A stretch of DNA of 64,000 nucleotides from Epiperipatus broadwayi (Eukaryota; Onychophora; Udeonychophora; Euonychophora; Peripatidae): positions 1 through 64,000 of the forward strand of contig JAQFVV010000323.1 of the NCBI GenBank assembly GCA_028023455.1. Reading direction: 5' to 3'. The notes under the pieces are model-generated. The model saw only the letters and a program-made list of their open reading frames with translations, was not told the origin of the DNA and did not search any database. This document shows positions 10,203 through 22,185 of this stretch, piece after piece (position 1 is the first letter of the stretch; each line of letters opens with the position of its first letter). The position numbers were made by a program, and so were the translations under genes.

Positions 10203-11760
10203 TTATAATGGACAGATAGTCATATGAAGCTACAGTCTTACAGTATCTGCTGTACAGGGCGCAAACAGGCCATTTGAACCTGAAAAATTTCTATAGTAGG
10301 CAGATAAGTCAGCCCATGCCATTAGCTCATGGAGTAGCAGAGATTTAAAACATTTTTACAAGTTTTAAAAAAGATTTATATTCTCAAAATATAATATTTA
10401 AAAAAATAAAATAAACCACTACCAGCAGTTAACACACAAAACATTTATTAACGCACATATAAATAAAATCAAGGAATAAAATTTCTTTAGAATTTAATAT
10501 TAATTTTTAAATTTAAATTATTATTTTAAACTATTCACACAGAGGGACATTTTAATAAATTTTACTTTAGAATATTGAGTATAGATAGGCTACATAGATT
10601 ACTCAGTTAAAAATATTTCAAAATAAACATAAACAATCAAAACATAAAGTCATTGATGTAATTGCAGAGGGAAATTTACAAGAAACCCAATGGCATTCAT
10701 CATAAGATGCCACATTGACACCAATAACTTAAAAGACACTTGAATAAATACATTTTTAGATACTCAATGTAAGGTATCATATTTACCGAATATCTATATA
10801 TTTTAATCAAATATGAAAATAAAAACATAATTAAACATTAACAAATCTATGGAGTCATCTACACCCAACTTAAATTTAATGCATTTAAATAATTTAGTCA
10901 ATAAATATTAAAAGAAAAAATTAAAATGATTAAGTCAGCAAACTCAAAAGTATAAAAATTAAACATTAATCATTGATTTGAAAAGTCAGATTAAAGTTCA
11001 TTTTAAAAAAAATAAGTTTAGCTTGTCAAATCTTGAAAGTTCTTAATTATTTTTTTAAAAATTTTTCAGTTCTATCTCTTACAGTAGAAGAGTACCGGTT
11101 CCTGGTGTCAATTCCCATGAAGTCTTTATTTAAAGACCAGTCTATCTGAAGGTGGCCATAGCTGGTTCAATCCTTGTATTATTTTATTCAGGTCTGCAAG
11201 AGTACCATTCATAATTCAACAGTCATTTCATTTGAAATAAGTGAGAGAGGATGACAAGTGCATCTTATTGCCCTTCTCACAAAATCAAGCTGAAACTGTT
11301 CTTAATTTCAATATTTTCCTTTTTATACACATCATCCAGATTCACTGAACAATCAATCATTTTCATTAGGGTCCGAGGATTGATTTCTGCTTCTATTGGA
11401 CATTCTGCTTCAGAGCAGGAAACAATCTTTAATTTTTATATATATCTTTCATCTGACTTTTTAATTATTTGAGATCCCCAAGGTCTAGTTTGCTTTTCGA
11501 TAATTAATAACACAATCATTTCCATTTTGAGATTTCAGGAATTAAATCTTAATGATTCTATTTTTACTTACATTACTTTTTACTAAAATATTTTATATTT
11601 AGATCTTTTCTCTTTTTTTATTTAAAAAAGAAATATTTTTAAAGTTTTGCATCTGTGTGAATATATATACATTTAACAACTCTTTAATATTTTAGTTTTT
11701 AGTTTTTATTTACGAACTTAAGTTTTTATTTTCATCTTAAATTAATGTAATGGCATATTA
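10203..11760 (+). repeat. Left inverted arm (repeat family copy B)
   Basis: It shares ordered blocks with the copy at 58220-60383: the ACAGGGCGC...GCATTTGAACCT block near 10250, GTAGCAGAGATTTAA near 10330, ACATAGATT...CAGT near 10590, GAGGGAAATTTA near 10668 and ACCCAACTTAAATTTAATGC near 10863. Its own 3' part ends in TA-rich sequence. The frame at 11251-11472 is not conserved between copies and I do not call it a gene. Confidence 0.7.
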
Positions 11761-11776
11761 TATATATATATATATA
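11761..11776. repeat. (TA)8 tract
   Basis: Simple TA repeat at the junction between the left arm and the first satellite unit. Confidence 0.9.
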
Positions 11777-13490
11777 TCCAAAAGATGGCGCTATACCAAA
11801 ACCGCCGAACAAGTGTAAGATTTGTTTTACATAAACGAAAAAAGAGTCAGAAATTAACTACCTCTTTCATTTGCTCACTCCCAGATCAGCTGATTTCAAG
11901 CTGGTTTGTTATCCTCAGTGGGAGATAGAGTATAGAAACTAGATCTAAAACACTGACTCTCAAGTGTTTATGCAAAACGTTTCTATCAGATTGCAAGCGT
12001 GAATTTTTCAGACCGGAAAAGTCTTCAAACCCAGCCTAGCAAGCTAGATATTTATATGGGTCTGATCTCAGTTCAGAATCACCATATAATCAAAGTCTCT
12101 GCAATATATATCATTGCAAGAAAACTCTAAAGGTACATTTATGAAAAAACAAATACAAGTTAATCACGTAACCTGCTATCACTTGTTATTTATGTCCAAA
12201 AGATGGCGCTATACCAAAACCGCCGAACAAGTGTAAGATTTGTTTTACATAAACGAAAAAAGAGTCAGAAATTAACTACCTCTTTCATTTGCTCACTCCC
12301 AGATCAGCTGATTTCAAGCTGGTTTGCTATCCTCAGTGGGAGATAGAGTATAGAAACTAGATCTAAAACACTGACTCTCAAGTGTTTATGCAAAACGTTT
12401 CTATCAGATTGCAAGCGTGAATTTTTCAGACCGGAAAAGTCTTCAAACCCAGCCTAGCAAGCTAGATATTTATATGGGTCTGATCTCAGTTCAGAATCAC
12501 CATATAATCAAAGTCTCTGCAATATATATCATTGCAAGAAAACTCTAAAGGTACATTTATGAAAAAACAAATACAAGTTAATCACGTAACCTGCTATCAC
12601 TTGTTATTTATGTCCAAAAGATGGCGCTATACCAAAACCGCCGAACAAGTGTAAGATTTGTTTTACATAAACGAAAAAAGAGTCAGAAATTAACTACCTC
12701 TTTCATTTGCTCACTCCCAGATCAGCTGATTTCAAGCTGGTTTGCTATTCTCAGTGGGAGATAGAGTATAGAAACTAGATCTAAAACACTGACTCTCAAG
12801 TGTTTATGCAAAACATTTCTATCAGATTGCAAGCGTGAATTTTTCAGACCGGAAAAGTCTTCAAACCCAGCCTAGCAAGCTAGATATTTATATGGGTCTG
12901 ATCTCAGTTCAGAATCACCATATAATCAAAGTCTCTGCAATATATATCATTGCAAGAAAACTCTAAAGGTACATTTATGAAAAAACAAATACAAGTTAAT
13001 CACGTAACCTGCTATCACTTGTTATTTATGTCCAAAAGATGGCGCTATACCAAAACCGCCGAACAAGTGTAAGATTTGTTTTACATAAACGAAAAAAGAG
13101 TCAGAAATTAACTACCTCTTTCATTTGCTCACTCCCAGATCAGCTGATTTCAAGCTGGTTTGCTATCCTCAGTGGGAGGTAGAGTATAGAAACTAGATCT
13201 AAAACACTGACTCTCAAGTGTTTATGCAAAACGTTTCTATCAGATTGCAAGCGTGAATTTTTCAGACCGGAAAAGTCTTCAAACCCAGCCTAGCAAGCTA
13301 GATATTTATATGGGTCTGATCTCAGTTCAGAATCACCATATAATCAAAGTCTCTGCAATATATGTCATTGCAAGAAAACTCTAAAGGTACATTTATGAAA
13401 AAACAAATACAAGTTAATCACGTAACCTGCTATCACTTGTTATTTATGTCCAAAAGATGGCGCTATACCAAAACCGCCGAACAAGTGTAT
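11777..13490 (+). repeat. 418-bp satellite, four direct units plus a partial
   Basis: The marker TCCAAAAGATGGCGCTATAC starts at 11777, 12195, 12613, 13031 and 13449, an exact spacing of 418 bp each time. Units differ by only a few substitutions (for example TTATCC, CTATCC or CTATTC after GGTTTG; GAGATAGAG versus GAGGTAGAG), so the array is young or homogenised. The unit contains GATGGCGC and ACCGCCGAAC, GC-rich islands in AT-rich surroundings. The frame at 13362-13562 simply crosses the palindrome and is not a gene. Confidence 0.95.
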
Positions 13491-14029
13491 GTAAAACGTT
13501 TATGTAAAACAAATCTTACACTTGTTCGGCGGTTTTGGTATAGCGCCATCTTTTGGACATAAATAACAAGTGATAGCAGGTTACGTGATTAACTTGTATT
13601 TGTTTTTTCATAAATGTACCTTTAGAGTTTTCTTGCAATGATATATATTGCAGAGACTTTGATTATATGGTGATTCTGAACTGAGATCAGACCCATATAA
13701 ATATCTAGCTTGCTAGGCTGGGTTTGAAGACTTTTCCGGTCTGAAAAATTCACGCTTGCAATCTGATAGAAACGTTTTGCATAAACACTTGAGAGTCAGT
13801 GTTTTAGATCTAGTTTCTATACTCTATCTCCCACTGAGGATAGCAAACCAGCTTGAAATCAGCTGATCTGGGAGTGAGCAAATGAAAGAGGTAGTTAATT
13901 TCTGACTCTTTTTTCGTTTATGTAAAACAAATCTTACACTTGTTCGGCGGTTTTGGTATAGCGCCATCTTTTGGACATAAATAACAAGTGATAGCAGGTT
14001 ACGTGATTAACTTGTATTTGTTTTTTCAT
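13491..14029 (-). repeat. 418-bp satellite, inverted ~1.27 units
   Basis: From about 13502 the sequence is the reverse complement of the preceding array. The inverted TCCAAAAGATGG marker ends at 13558 and again at 13976, 418 apart. Short TGTAAAAC repeats lie at the turning point (13491-13515). It ends in TTTTTTCA before a TA tract. Confidence 0.95.
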
Positions 14030-14042
14030 ATATATATATATA
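14030..14042. repeat. (TA)n tract at satellite-arm junction
   Basis: Short TA run mirroring that at 11761-11776, on the other side of the satellite. Confidence 0.85.
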
Positions 14043-15913
14043 TAGTAACAGGAACACATGCCATTACATTATTTGTTTTAAAAATTAGACATTGAAAAGT
14101 TCACATATAAAAACTTTTTTAAGAAATAAAATTTGAAAGTTAAAAGTCATCTAAACTTTATATATATAAAATCGCACAGATGAAAAAAATTATTAAAAGA
14201 AAATTTTATTTAAAAAAAGATAGTTTTAAAACTAAAGATTAAAAAAAAGGACTTGAAAGATTTAAAGATAAAAAGGATGTACAATAAATTAATTAATGTT
14301 ATTGTAAAATGGAAAAGATTATTTTAATTAGTCCAAGTGAACTAGCCCTTGGGCATTTCAAAATATGTAAGAAAAGGTCAAATAGGAGAGAAAAAACAAT
14401 AGAAACTAATAGCCAATAAAAGAAATACCCCAGGAAACAGACCAGAACACAAAGATCATCATCGTCATGATGTAATGTCCACTGGATCTGAAAGTTTATT
14501 ATAAAAGGAAAGAAATGTGATAGAGATAGATTTGGGTTAAGTCAGAGAGAGTTGGAGGAGAAGGAATTGAAAGATGCACTTTCAATTCGTTCAGTTGTTC
14601 TACAAAAATGAAACATCATTTTCCCATATTGTGGACTATAGGACATCTGGGCCTGGCAATAAAATACCAGCTACAATAAAGGACCAATGGCTACCTGCAC
14701 TATGATCTCCTCATGACTTCAGGGGAATTAACACTGGATCCCAAATGGCAAGCATCAGATAAAGATGAATGCTTTAAAAACCATAAGAACTTTATGAACA
14801 TTTTCAAAACAATAACTCTAAATTCTAAACCTTTCAGAAATTATAGCAATAGTATTTCCTATCTGACCAAACTAAATTATTTATTAATTCTTTTTATTGA
14901 ATGTATTATTTGTTTGTTAAATCATTTCCATTAACTTTTTTTTTGTTCTTTTAAGTTTTTATGATGATTTTTACTTTTTTCTGTTAAACTAAACTTAATA
15001 AATGTTAAATTTAAATCAGGTGTGAATGGCTGCATAGATTTACAAAGTTATATTATTTAATTAAGGGAGGGTTAATCTTAGGTTATATGTTTTGTAGTTA
15101 AATTGGGTCAATTGATTGGATATATTAATGTAATTAATAAATGTAGTATGAGGTCCGCTACATGCAGGATTGCATTATATGCTGCACACCCCCTTTTTGC
15201 CTATTGAATGGGATAGTAAGATGGAAAACGCAGTCCCTGTCTATGGAGTTTTTTTATTGCTCTTTTCATCAGACAGATGTAATATTCCTGTCTGGACGAG
15301 AGTCAATGTCTTCTAACCATACTGTTCAGATGTACATTCCTGACAATATGGTATTTGTGCCATCATATTCATGCTACATTGAATACATTGATGTAACAGA
15401 TGGATTGACTGAGGTTTCACTGCAAACTTTTGGCCTACGGTTAAATAAGGGATAGAATATTTTCTTTTCAAATGCAATCTATGTAGTCTATTCATACTCG
15501 ACACTTTAATAAAATATTAAACTCATCTGTGCAAACTTAGAAAATAAAAGTTTAAACTTAAATTAAATTCTAAAATGAAAGTTAAAATGTAAGTTAAATT
15601 TTAAAGTAAAAGTGATACTAAAATGATTCAAAATTTGTATGTGCATAAATAAATGTTTGTGTGTTAATTACTGGCAGTGGCTTCTTTTATTTTTGGTTAA
15701 TATTGAAAGAATATTTTAAGAATTTATACTTTATAAATCTCTGCATCTCATTGAGCTAGTGACTGGGCTAATGGTCTAAATATAAAATAAAGTGGAATCT
15801 TAACAGCATGTATCTGCCGACTCTATAAAGTTTCTAGGTTCAAGTAGTCTAGTGGCACTCTGTCGTGCAGATACAGTAAGACTGCAACTTCCACTTTTTC
15901 CGGACTGTTATAA
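14043..15913 (-). repeat. Right inverted arm (repeat family copy C)
   Basis: Reverse-complement relative of 58220-60383. The ACATAGATT...GCATTTGAAAAGAAAATATT block of that copy is found inverted at about 15455-15500, and its ACCCTCCCCTAATATAACTTT block is found inverted near 15045-15075. It ends ...CCGGACTGTTATA before the TA tract into which the gypsy element is inserted. The 97-codon frame at 15162-15455 has no recognisable motif and is not open in the sister copies. Confidence 0.7.
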
Positions 15914-15930
15914 TATATATATATATATAT

Positions 15931-17837
15931 TGTAATGGTATGCACCTTTTTAAACAAGAAAAGTTAAGGCAGTCACATCTCACTATAGTCAGATTTAAGG
16001 TCTTCATATAGGATGCCATGAATGATGTGACTTAATTTTGATATAAAACTATATTTGTTCCTAATAACTAATTTATTATTTAAAAAAAATTATTATATCT
16101 AAACCACATCAAATCAATTTTCACCTTAATTAACTTTACTGTTATGCTCAGATTTCGAACTCAGAGAAGTTTAACTATTTACTCTCTTCAGGGGTTTCTA
16201 TCAATATTATAAAGTAATATTAATAATGAATCTCACTAACTCTGTAAATCAAATAAAATAAAATTGAAGACTTCATTTAATTTGATATAAAAAACATAAT
16301 TATTTATTTAACAATTAAATAATTTAAATTTTACAATATATAAATTTTTTTTATATATCTACCTCCTTATATTAAAAATATAAACATTCTATTTACTTCT
16401 GGTAGATATATTTTCTAACCTATAACACTATGTGATTTTACAATGTATATAAAATATAAGTATCCAAATATTGTCTTTTATATTAACACTATTTTACAAT
16501 AATTAGATTATACAAATAATAATTCAATCATTTGTATATAATACCTTCATTCATTAAAATGATTGTCAGTAACTTATATTTATTAATATAAAAATATATA
16601 CTTCACAACAATTTTACTCATTTATTCACTTATATATTACTGTTATTAGACTATTTGGATTAGTATAAACAATGTAGTGTCATGTCATAGAAAATAATAT
16701 GTGGATTTAAAAATAATTTAATCTCTTACCTCAAGTTCACATTATTCCTTTCCCATATTAACATTTCTTAACCTATATTTAAATCTTTATTAATCATGAA
16801 TAAAAATAAAAATATTTTAAACTATTAATTCTCTCTTATTATTCATTTTTATAATAAAATGAATATAATACTAAAGTAAATGAAATTAACTTTTCCGAAT
16901 TATAACTTTCAAAAAACTTAAATGGTATTTATAAAAGTTAATACAATATTCTCAAATGTTTCTCGCAAATGAAAATTTTTCGAATACACAATTCTTGATT
17001 CTTTTGTTGTTAGGCCTTAAAGAAAATATTAGGATATCCTAATTTGACATTTAGTTTCCTCTTTATACATAAATTTCATTTTAATACAGAGTTTCTTTAT
17101 TAACAATTTTAATTCCATTTTGAAGATCTAATTTTAATAATTTTAAGGCATTCAGCAAAAGATGTTATTCACACATATATGTTTGATTAGGCAAATGCAT
17201 TTTATCTATCCCATGATAAATTGGTGTTCTACCCACTTTGCATTTTTTATAATGTAAAGTACATTAAATTTAATTGAAGTTTTTATAAACATGTACTTTT
17301 TTTAAAACGCAGTTTAGATTTTAGAACATGTAATTCAAATTTTTTTTATAGAACATGAAAATATATTCAGATTACTTTCTTTAAACAAATATTAGAAATT
17401 TCTTCTAATAAGTATTAAACTGTTCAAAATATAGATGTTATCTTATACTGTACTTTTAAATCGAATATAATATAAATTTTTATGAAAATGTAGCTGACAA
17501 AAAATAGAATCCTTAGTCTTCTAACAAAAAAATAGAATTAATATATTATATCTCGCTCCATTAGCTTGCTGAAGCATATGCATTCTACATTGTTGCAATA
17601 GCAATTCAATATTAAAACACAAAGTTAATTTCATTTTCTTTAATTTGATAAACTGTGAACCCAGAGATCATTTATAACCTTGTCAACCACCTTTTGTCAA
17701 TGTCTTTTTTCATTTTAAAGAATGAAAAATACTAACTTAACAAGTTATATATTTATTTTCATAAATATAATAATAATGCAAATATAATGTATACATATTG
17801 ATTACATGTATGTATGAGTATATATATACTCCTACAT
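15931..17837 (-). repeat. 3' LTR of the gypsy element (1.9 kb)
   Basis: On the minus strand it begins TGTAGGAGTATATATAC at 17837, directly after the polypurine run, and ends CATACCATTACA at 15931. Nearly all of it matches 24229-26142, with scattered substitutions and short indels. Confidence 0.92.
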
Positions 17838-17850
17838 TTCCCCTCGACTA
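17838..17850 (-). promoter_or_regulatory. Polypurine tract of the gypsy element
   Basis: Minus strand TAGTCGAGGGGAAA immediately precedes the LTR start TGTAGGAG. A second GAGGGGAAAAGAAAAAAAA occurs ~90 bp upstream (17930-17948) and could be an auxiliary tract. Confidence 0.8.
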
Positions 17851-18770
17851 AGAAAATTAAAATAAACTAACATTTTATTTTAATTCTTCATCTTTGTTAT
17901 CATTTATGCATCATTACAATACATATTTTTTTTCTTTTCCCCTCAACTTAAGATTTTAAATCCTTCATCAATTATTAGAGAAAAAAATATTAATTATTAT
18001 ATTTAATAATAATTAAATTGTTTTATGGGCAATTGGGTTCTTATTTTTTTTATAAAGTCTTAAATATGGTACATCTCATATAATTTGTTGTAATCAAATC
18101 ATAGATTAAATATACTGACTACTTTATTTTAAACTTATTACCTATTAAAGTTAAATAATGCAATTCTTTATTATGCAAAAATCATTATATAGATTACTTT
18201 CTTTTTATTCACTTCTTTCTATGAATTTGTATATAATGTATCTTTATGAATATACTAATTATTTGAAATGATATATCAAAATAATTATATGGTAGAAAAC
18301 CTGATTATTCTATAACTAAGTTTTAATTAGTTAGTTTATAAGTGTTTTATGTATAAATCAATTTGAAATGCCAATCCTGCTCCTTATTGAGACTTACTGG
18401 ACTATCACTGACATCTAATAAATGAACATACATAAATTTATTTAAAGGTGCCAATCCTGCTCCTTAATTTTTGAGACTTACTAGATTGTCTTTAGCATCC
18501 AATAAATATATTAGTTGGAATTCATTTGTGAACTTGCCAACCTATAAGTAACCAGTCTTCCATTCCCACATTAATGATATGATCCATCTAAGTTAGACAC
18601 AATTATATATTGTATTTCCTTCTCTTTCATATCTTAATTCTTTACATTTTCTCCCTATAATCTTAATAATTATTACATAATTTAGGTATTACAAAACTCA
18701 TGGTAATTCTTTATTTAAGACAATTATATTTTTCCTCGATAGGGCTTTAATAACATGCATTATAAGTACC
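17851..18770 (-). other. Non-coding tail between integrase and the 3' LTR
   Basis: AT-rich sequence with no supported frame. It contains an ~81-bp imperfect tandem duplication: TGCCAATCCTGCTCCTTA begins near 18369 and again near 18450. A GTGTCTAACTTAGATGG stretch follows on the minus strand. Confidence 0.5.
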
Positions 18771-18983
18771 TCATATCTCACCATCACAATCCAACCAGTA
18801 TGCATTTGGTCCAGCTTTCTTTATAATGGTAAATGGTCCTTCATAGCTATTACAAAATTTATGAAAAATAAAATTTTGTGGATTACTAACATGTGGTGTC
18901 TTTAAAAATACTTTGTCACCTACTTTGAATTGATAGTTTGACTTGTATGTATTTTTATGATGCTTTTGAGCCATTTGTCTCAT
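18771..18983 (-). pseudogene. Integrase C-terminal (GPY/F-like) module
   Basis: The frame reads YQFKVGDKVFLKTP and then YEGPFTIIKKAGPNAYWL, the SH3-like GPY/F pattern found at the C-terminus of many gypsy integrases, which helps bind DNA during integration. It is separated from the catalytic core by ~155 bp carrying stops in this frame, so the integrase is broken. It continues the order expected at the 3' end of pol. Confidence 0.8.
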
Positions 18984-19138
18984 TCTTTCTAAAGCTTCTT
19001 TTCAATTCTTTTTTATGTTTATGGTTAAATCAGGGATTGGTGGTTTATAATATTTAAATAATATTGGTATATTTTGTTTTAATTGCAATTTAATGGATGC
19101 GAATTCAGTGGATTCGTTAACACTCCAATTTATATAAT

Positions 19139-19976
19139 TTACCCTACCCACCCCTTGTAATTATTTTTCAAATAAGTTTTAAACAAACATCCAAGTTCCT
19201 GCATTACACATTCACATGGGTTTGATTGAGGATTTCTTATAGAAGTAAGCACATGTTTTATTTGATGTTTATTTACCCACGTCTTCCATTCTTTGGATAG
19301 GAAGGGTGTGCCATGATCAGTTAAGGTCATCATAGGGTTCCCTATTCTTTCAAAATGGAGGGTTTCTAATACTTTAATAGTATATCTAGTATTAGCTTGG
19401 GGTATTGGATAAGCAGACACAAATTTAGAGAAGAGATTATAAGCTATTACTAAAAATTTTTTTTTATTAAATGGAGGTAAAGGTCCATAGCAATCTGTAG
19501 CTAAGATCTCATTTGGTCTTTCTGGAATGATAGAATTTATTGAACTAACATAATTTTTATTTACTGGTTTAGCTCTCAAACATATTTGACAGTTTGGATT
19601 TTCATACAAAATATCTTTATGCATATTAGGCCAATAAAAAAAAACAATAAAAAAACAATTCTTTATTGTTTGTTCAGTTTTATGGACACCATAATGTCCA
19701 TATATGGATATATTGTATGAGTGGGTCTTTTAGAATTTCAGGTATTATTACCATCCACTCATTTAAATTATCATTAATTTTATATTTTAAGACCATATTA
19801 ACTATTTTATATAATTGAAGATTACTGGTTGTATACAAAATTTCCTTTTTATTTAATTTTTTAATAATAAGCATTAAATTTTTATCTTGATTTTGTAAAT
19901 TATGGATATTTAATAAATCGTTCTCTACATTTTCATCAACTATCAGGTTAACATTCATAATGTAGGCATTATACAC
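19139..19976 (-). pseudogene. Integrase zinc-binding and catalytic core, frameshifted
   Basis: The catalytic frame (19139-19624) shows the integrase triad: Asp in ATDCYGP, Asp in TDHGTPF and Glu in NPCECVMQE. Just upstream, across a frameshift near 19630-19690, the zinc-binding motif can be read as HYGVH followed by CQIC. A further segment (19680-19976) is the RNase H-integrase linker. Integrase inserts the cDNA into the genome. The triad is retained, but the frame is split at least once and the C-terminal module lies in another interrupted frame. Confidence 0.88.
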
Positions 19977-20009
19977 CGATAAATGTAGTTGTTCTGATTT
20001 ACATGGATT

Positions 20010-20742
20010 TCAACTTAGTGCATCAGTTACAACATTCTCGGATCCTTTACAATATTTAAATGTATAATTGAATTCTTGTAATAACAGACTCCATCTCACT
20101 AATCGGGAATTAGTCAAGTGGTTGTGATTCAAGAATTCGAGGCTTTTATGATCCGTTATTACAATCACCTCTGATCTGAGAACCATCTGTTGAAATTTTT
20201 GAAAAGCCCACACTATTGCTAGGGCTTCTTTCTCTGTAACCGTATAATTCAATTCAGGACCTTTTAATAGACGGCTATTAAAATAGAGGACTCCTGTTTG
20301 GCCATCCTCTTGGAATTGAGATAAAGTTACCCCTAATCCATAACCGCTACTATCTGTTTGTAAGATAAATGGTTTTCTAAAATCAGGAAAAACTAATATA
20401 GTTTGCTTTAAAAAGCCAGCTTTGATTTTAGCAAACGCATCATCTTGTTCCTCAGTCCATTTCCATTTCTCATCTTTTCTAATGACTTTTAACAACGGTT
20501 CCATGCAATCAGAAAATTTTTGGTAGAAACCATTATAAAAATTACATATTCCTAGCAAATGATCTTATTTGTTTTTTATTTGTGGGTTTAGGAAAATTCT
20601 GTGTAGCACTAATCTTATCCGGATGAGGTTTAATCCCATTGTGACCAACAATATGACCTAAGAAGATCACTTCATTTGATACCAAAGTGCTTTTCTTAAA
20701 ATTGATTTTTATTCCTTTGTTAAAACACTCTTTAAAAAACAT
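20010..20742 (-). pseudogene. RT thumb/connection and RNase H, frameshifted
   Basis: The upstream part (20542-20742) carries the RT segment FLGHIVGHNGIKPHPDK, typical of gypsy RT after the YVDD site. The downstream part (20010-20558) has the RNase H acidic residues: Asp in LQTDSSGYGLG, Glu in TEKEALAIVWAF and Asp in VITDHKSLEFL. It ends in KYCKGSENVVTDALS, the usual end of gypsy RNase H. The two frames overlap near 20542-20558, where a frameshift is needed. RNase H removes the RNA strand during reverse transcription. Confidence 0.9.
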
Positions 20743-20744
20743 TT

Positions 20745-21596
20745 CTATATGTTGAAGATGTTCTTCAATTGTGTAGTTAATGCAATTATAACATCATCTA
20801 CATACGTTGTCACAATCTGTTTTATATCAGGAGATAAAGTTTTATCTAAGCATCGAATTAAGGAAGCACCACTATTGATCAATCCAAATGGCATCCTATT
20901 AAATTGGTAAGTAAATCTTTCATACCGAAACGCTGTATATTGGCGATCTTCGGAATAAAATTCTATCTGCCAATAGCTTGAGGTCAAATCGACAGTAGAA
21001 AATGCTTTCTTGGTTCCAAATCTCACGAATAATTCGTGTATGGGCGGTGGTATATTTCTGTCAGGGACAGTAATTTTGTTTAGTTGTTTAGCATCCAAAC
21101 AAAATCTCATCGACCCATCTTTCTTCTTCACCGTCACAACTGGATTACAGTACGGTGAAGAGCATTTGGAAATGATTTCCCATTCAAGCATTTTATTAAT
21201 TTGTTTATATATTTCTTCTCTATATTGATAAGGAATAGGATAAGATTTGGATAGAAAAGGTTGATCATGAATTAATTTTATTCTTTGCTGAAAACCTTCA
21301 ATAACTCCTGGTATTTCTGAAAATATTCTATTATATTCATTAATAATAGATTGCAATTTATTAACATTATCGCCATCAATTAAACTTGATTCAGCAATTT
21401 TTGATTTTACAAGTGTTTCTGGTACGTTTGACATTATACAATCAATTTCCAACAGATCATACTTTGGAGACAATGTCATTCTTAAAACTTCATCACCTAT
21501 ATGAACTATCTTATTTTTAAAATCAATTAAACATTTGTTCAGATGTAAAAAGTCTACTCCCAATATCAATTCATGAATAAGTCCAGTTAATATCAA
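20745..21596 (-). pseudogene. Reverse transcriptase (palm and fingers) with protease tail
   Basis: The 283-codon frame begins with the last part of a retropepsin (ELILGVDFLHLN, the ILG motif) and continues through a gypsy RT: YPIPYQYREEI, NPVVTVKKKDGSMRFCLDA, FSTVDLTSSYWQI (first catalytic Asp), RMPFGLINSG and TYVDDVIIA (catalytic YVDD). The active site is intact. The frame ends shortly after YVDD and resumes at 20742 in another frame. The classification as Ty3/gypsy rests on this RT together with the PR-RT-RH-IN order. Confidence 0.93.
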
Positions 21597-21638
21597 AAAT
21601 ACATGATAAATACATGTTTGATTAATAGTTAGTTTGAT

Positions 21639-21821
21639 TCAGATTTGCTTCTGAATTAATTTTGCCCTTTTATTATTAGCTATAGTAATTTGTACTGATT
21701 TTAGAGGTAAGGTTTTAATATGTGGATTTTTATCCATCAACCTTTTATAAAACTCCTCAGATATTACAGATATTTGGCTACCACAATTTAATAAGGCTCT
21801 ATTTTGCAAATCTTCAAACAT
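21639..21821 (-). pseudogene. Retropepsin-like protease with altered catalytic site
   Basis: The segment RALLNCGSQISVISEEFYKR lines up with the retropepsin motif (L-L/I-D-T/S-G-S). The catalytic Asp position reads Asn (NCG instead of DTG/DSG), so the enzyme would be inactive as written. Its C-terminal half continues in the next frame (ILGVDFL). The protease would normally cut the Gag and Pol precursors. Confidence 0.75.
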
Positions 21822-22185
21822 AATATTAATTAATGGACAATTTTGAACAGCATATTTGGGTTCAACATTTTCCTCTGAACATGTTATGTTGGTGATTTGT
21901 TTAACTACAATTTTATTTTTGTTCCTCGTTTTAAATACGGGTCTTTGAGGTGAGGAACTATTTCCGAAGACCCTCTTTAATTTAATTTTGTTGTTGTTTT
22001 GAGTATATTTTTATTATACGCTACTTTATCTTTATTTAATCCACTAGTAGATGCTATACTGGTAATTTTTGAAATTGGATGTGTATCAGAACTTAATTTA
22101 ACATTTGTATTATTATCACTCTTCGTTGTTTTACTTTGAGAATGATTAGAAGTCTTATGCTTTCTTTTATTCTAATTAATAGCAT

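Larger units (their letters stand above)
10203..15913. mobile_element. Foldback-like composite: inverted arms around a palindromic satellite
   Basis: The left arm (10203-11760) and right arm (14043-15913) are inverted copies of one repeat family. Each abuts a short TA tract, and the space between is filled by a 418-bp satellite in direct and then inverted orientation. The outer ends are TATAATGG... on the left and ...GTTATA on the right, apparently mutated TGTAA...TTACA. No coding frame for a transposase is visible. Possible explanations are a foldback element, two tail-to-tail solo LTR-like copies whose TA junction was invaded by a satellite, or an assembly fold. A second pair of the same family at 58220-62340 has the same orientation without satellite. 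Confidence 0.6.

Noticed and set aside
11777-12194. A hammerhead or other ribozyme in the 418-bp satellite
   Set aside because: I looked for CTGANGA with a downstream GAAA on both strands. Only CTGATTT, CTGATCT and CTGATAG occur, without a valid core.
13362-13562. 66-codon frame in the satellite
   Set aside because: It crosses the inversion point of the 418-bp satellite and reflects repeat sequence only.
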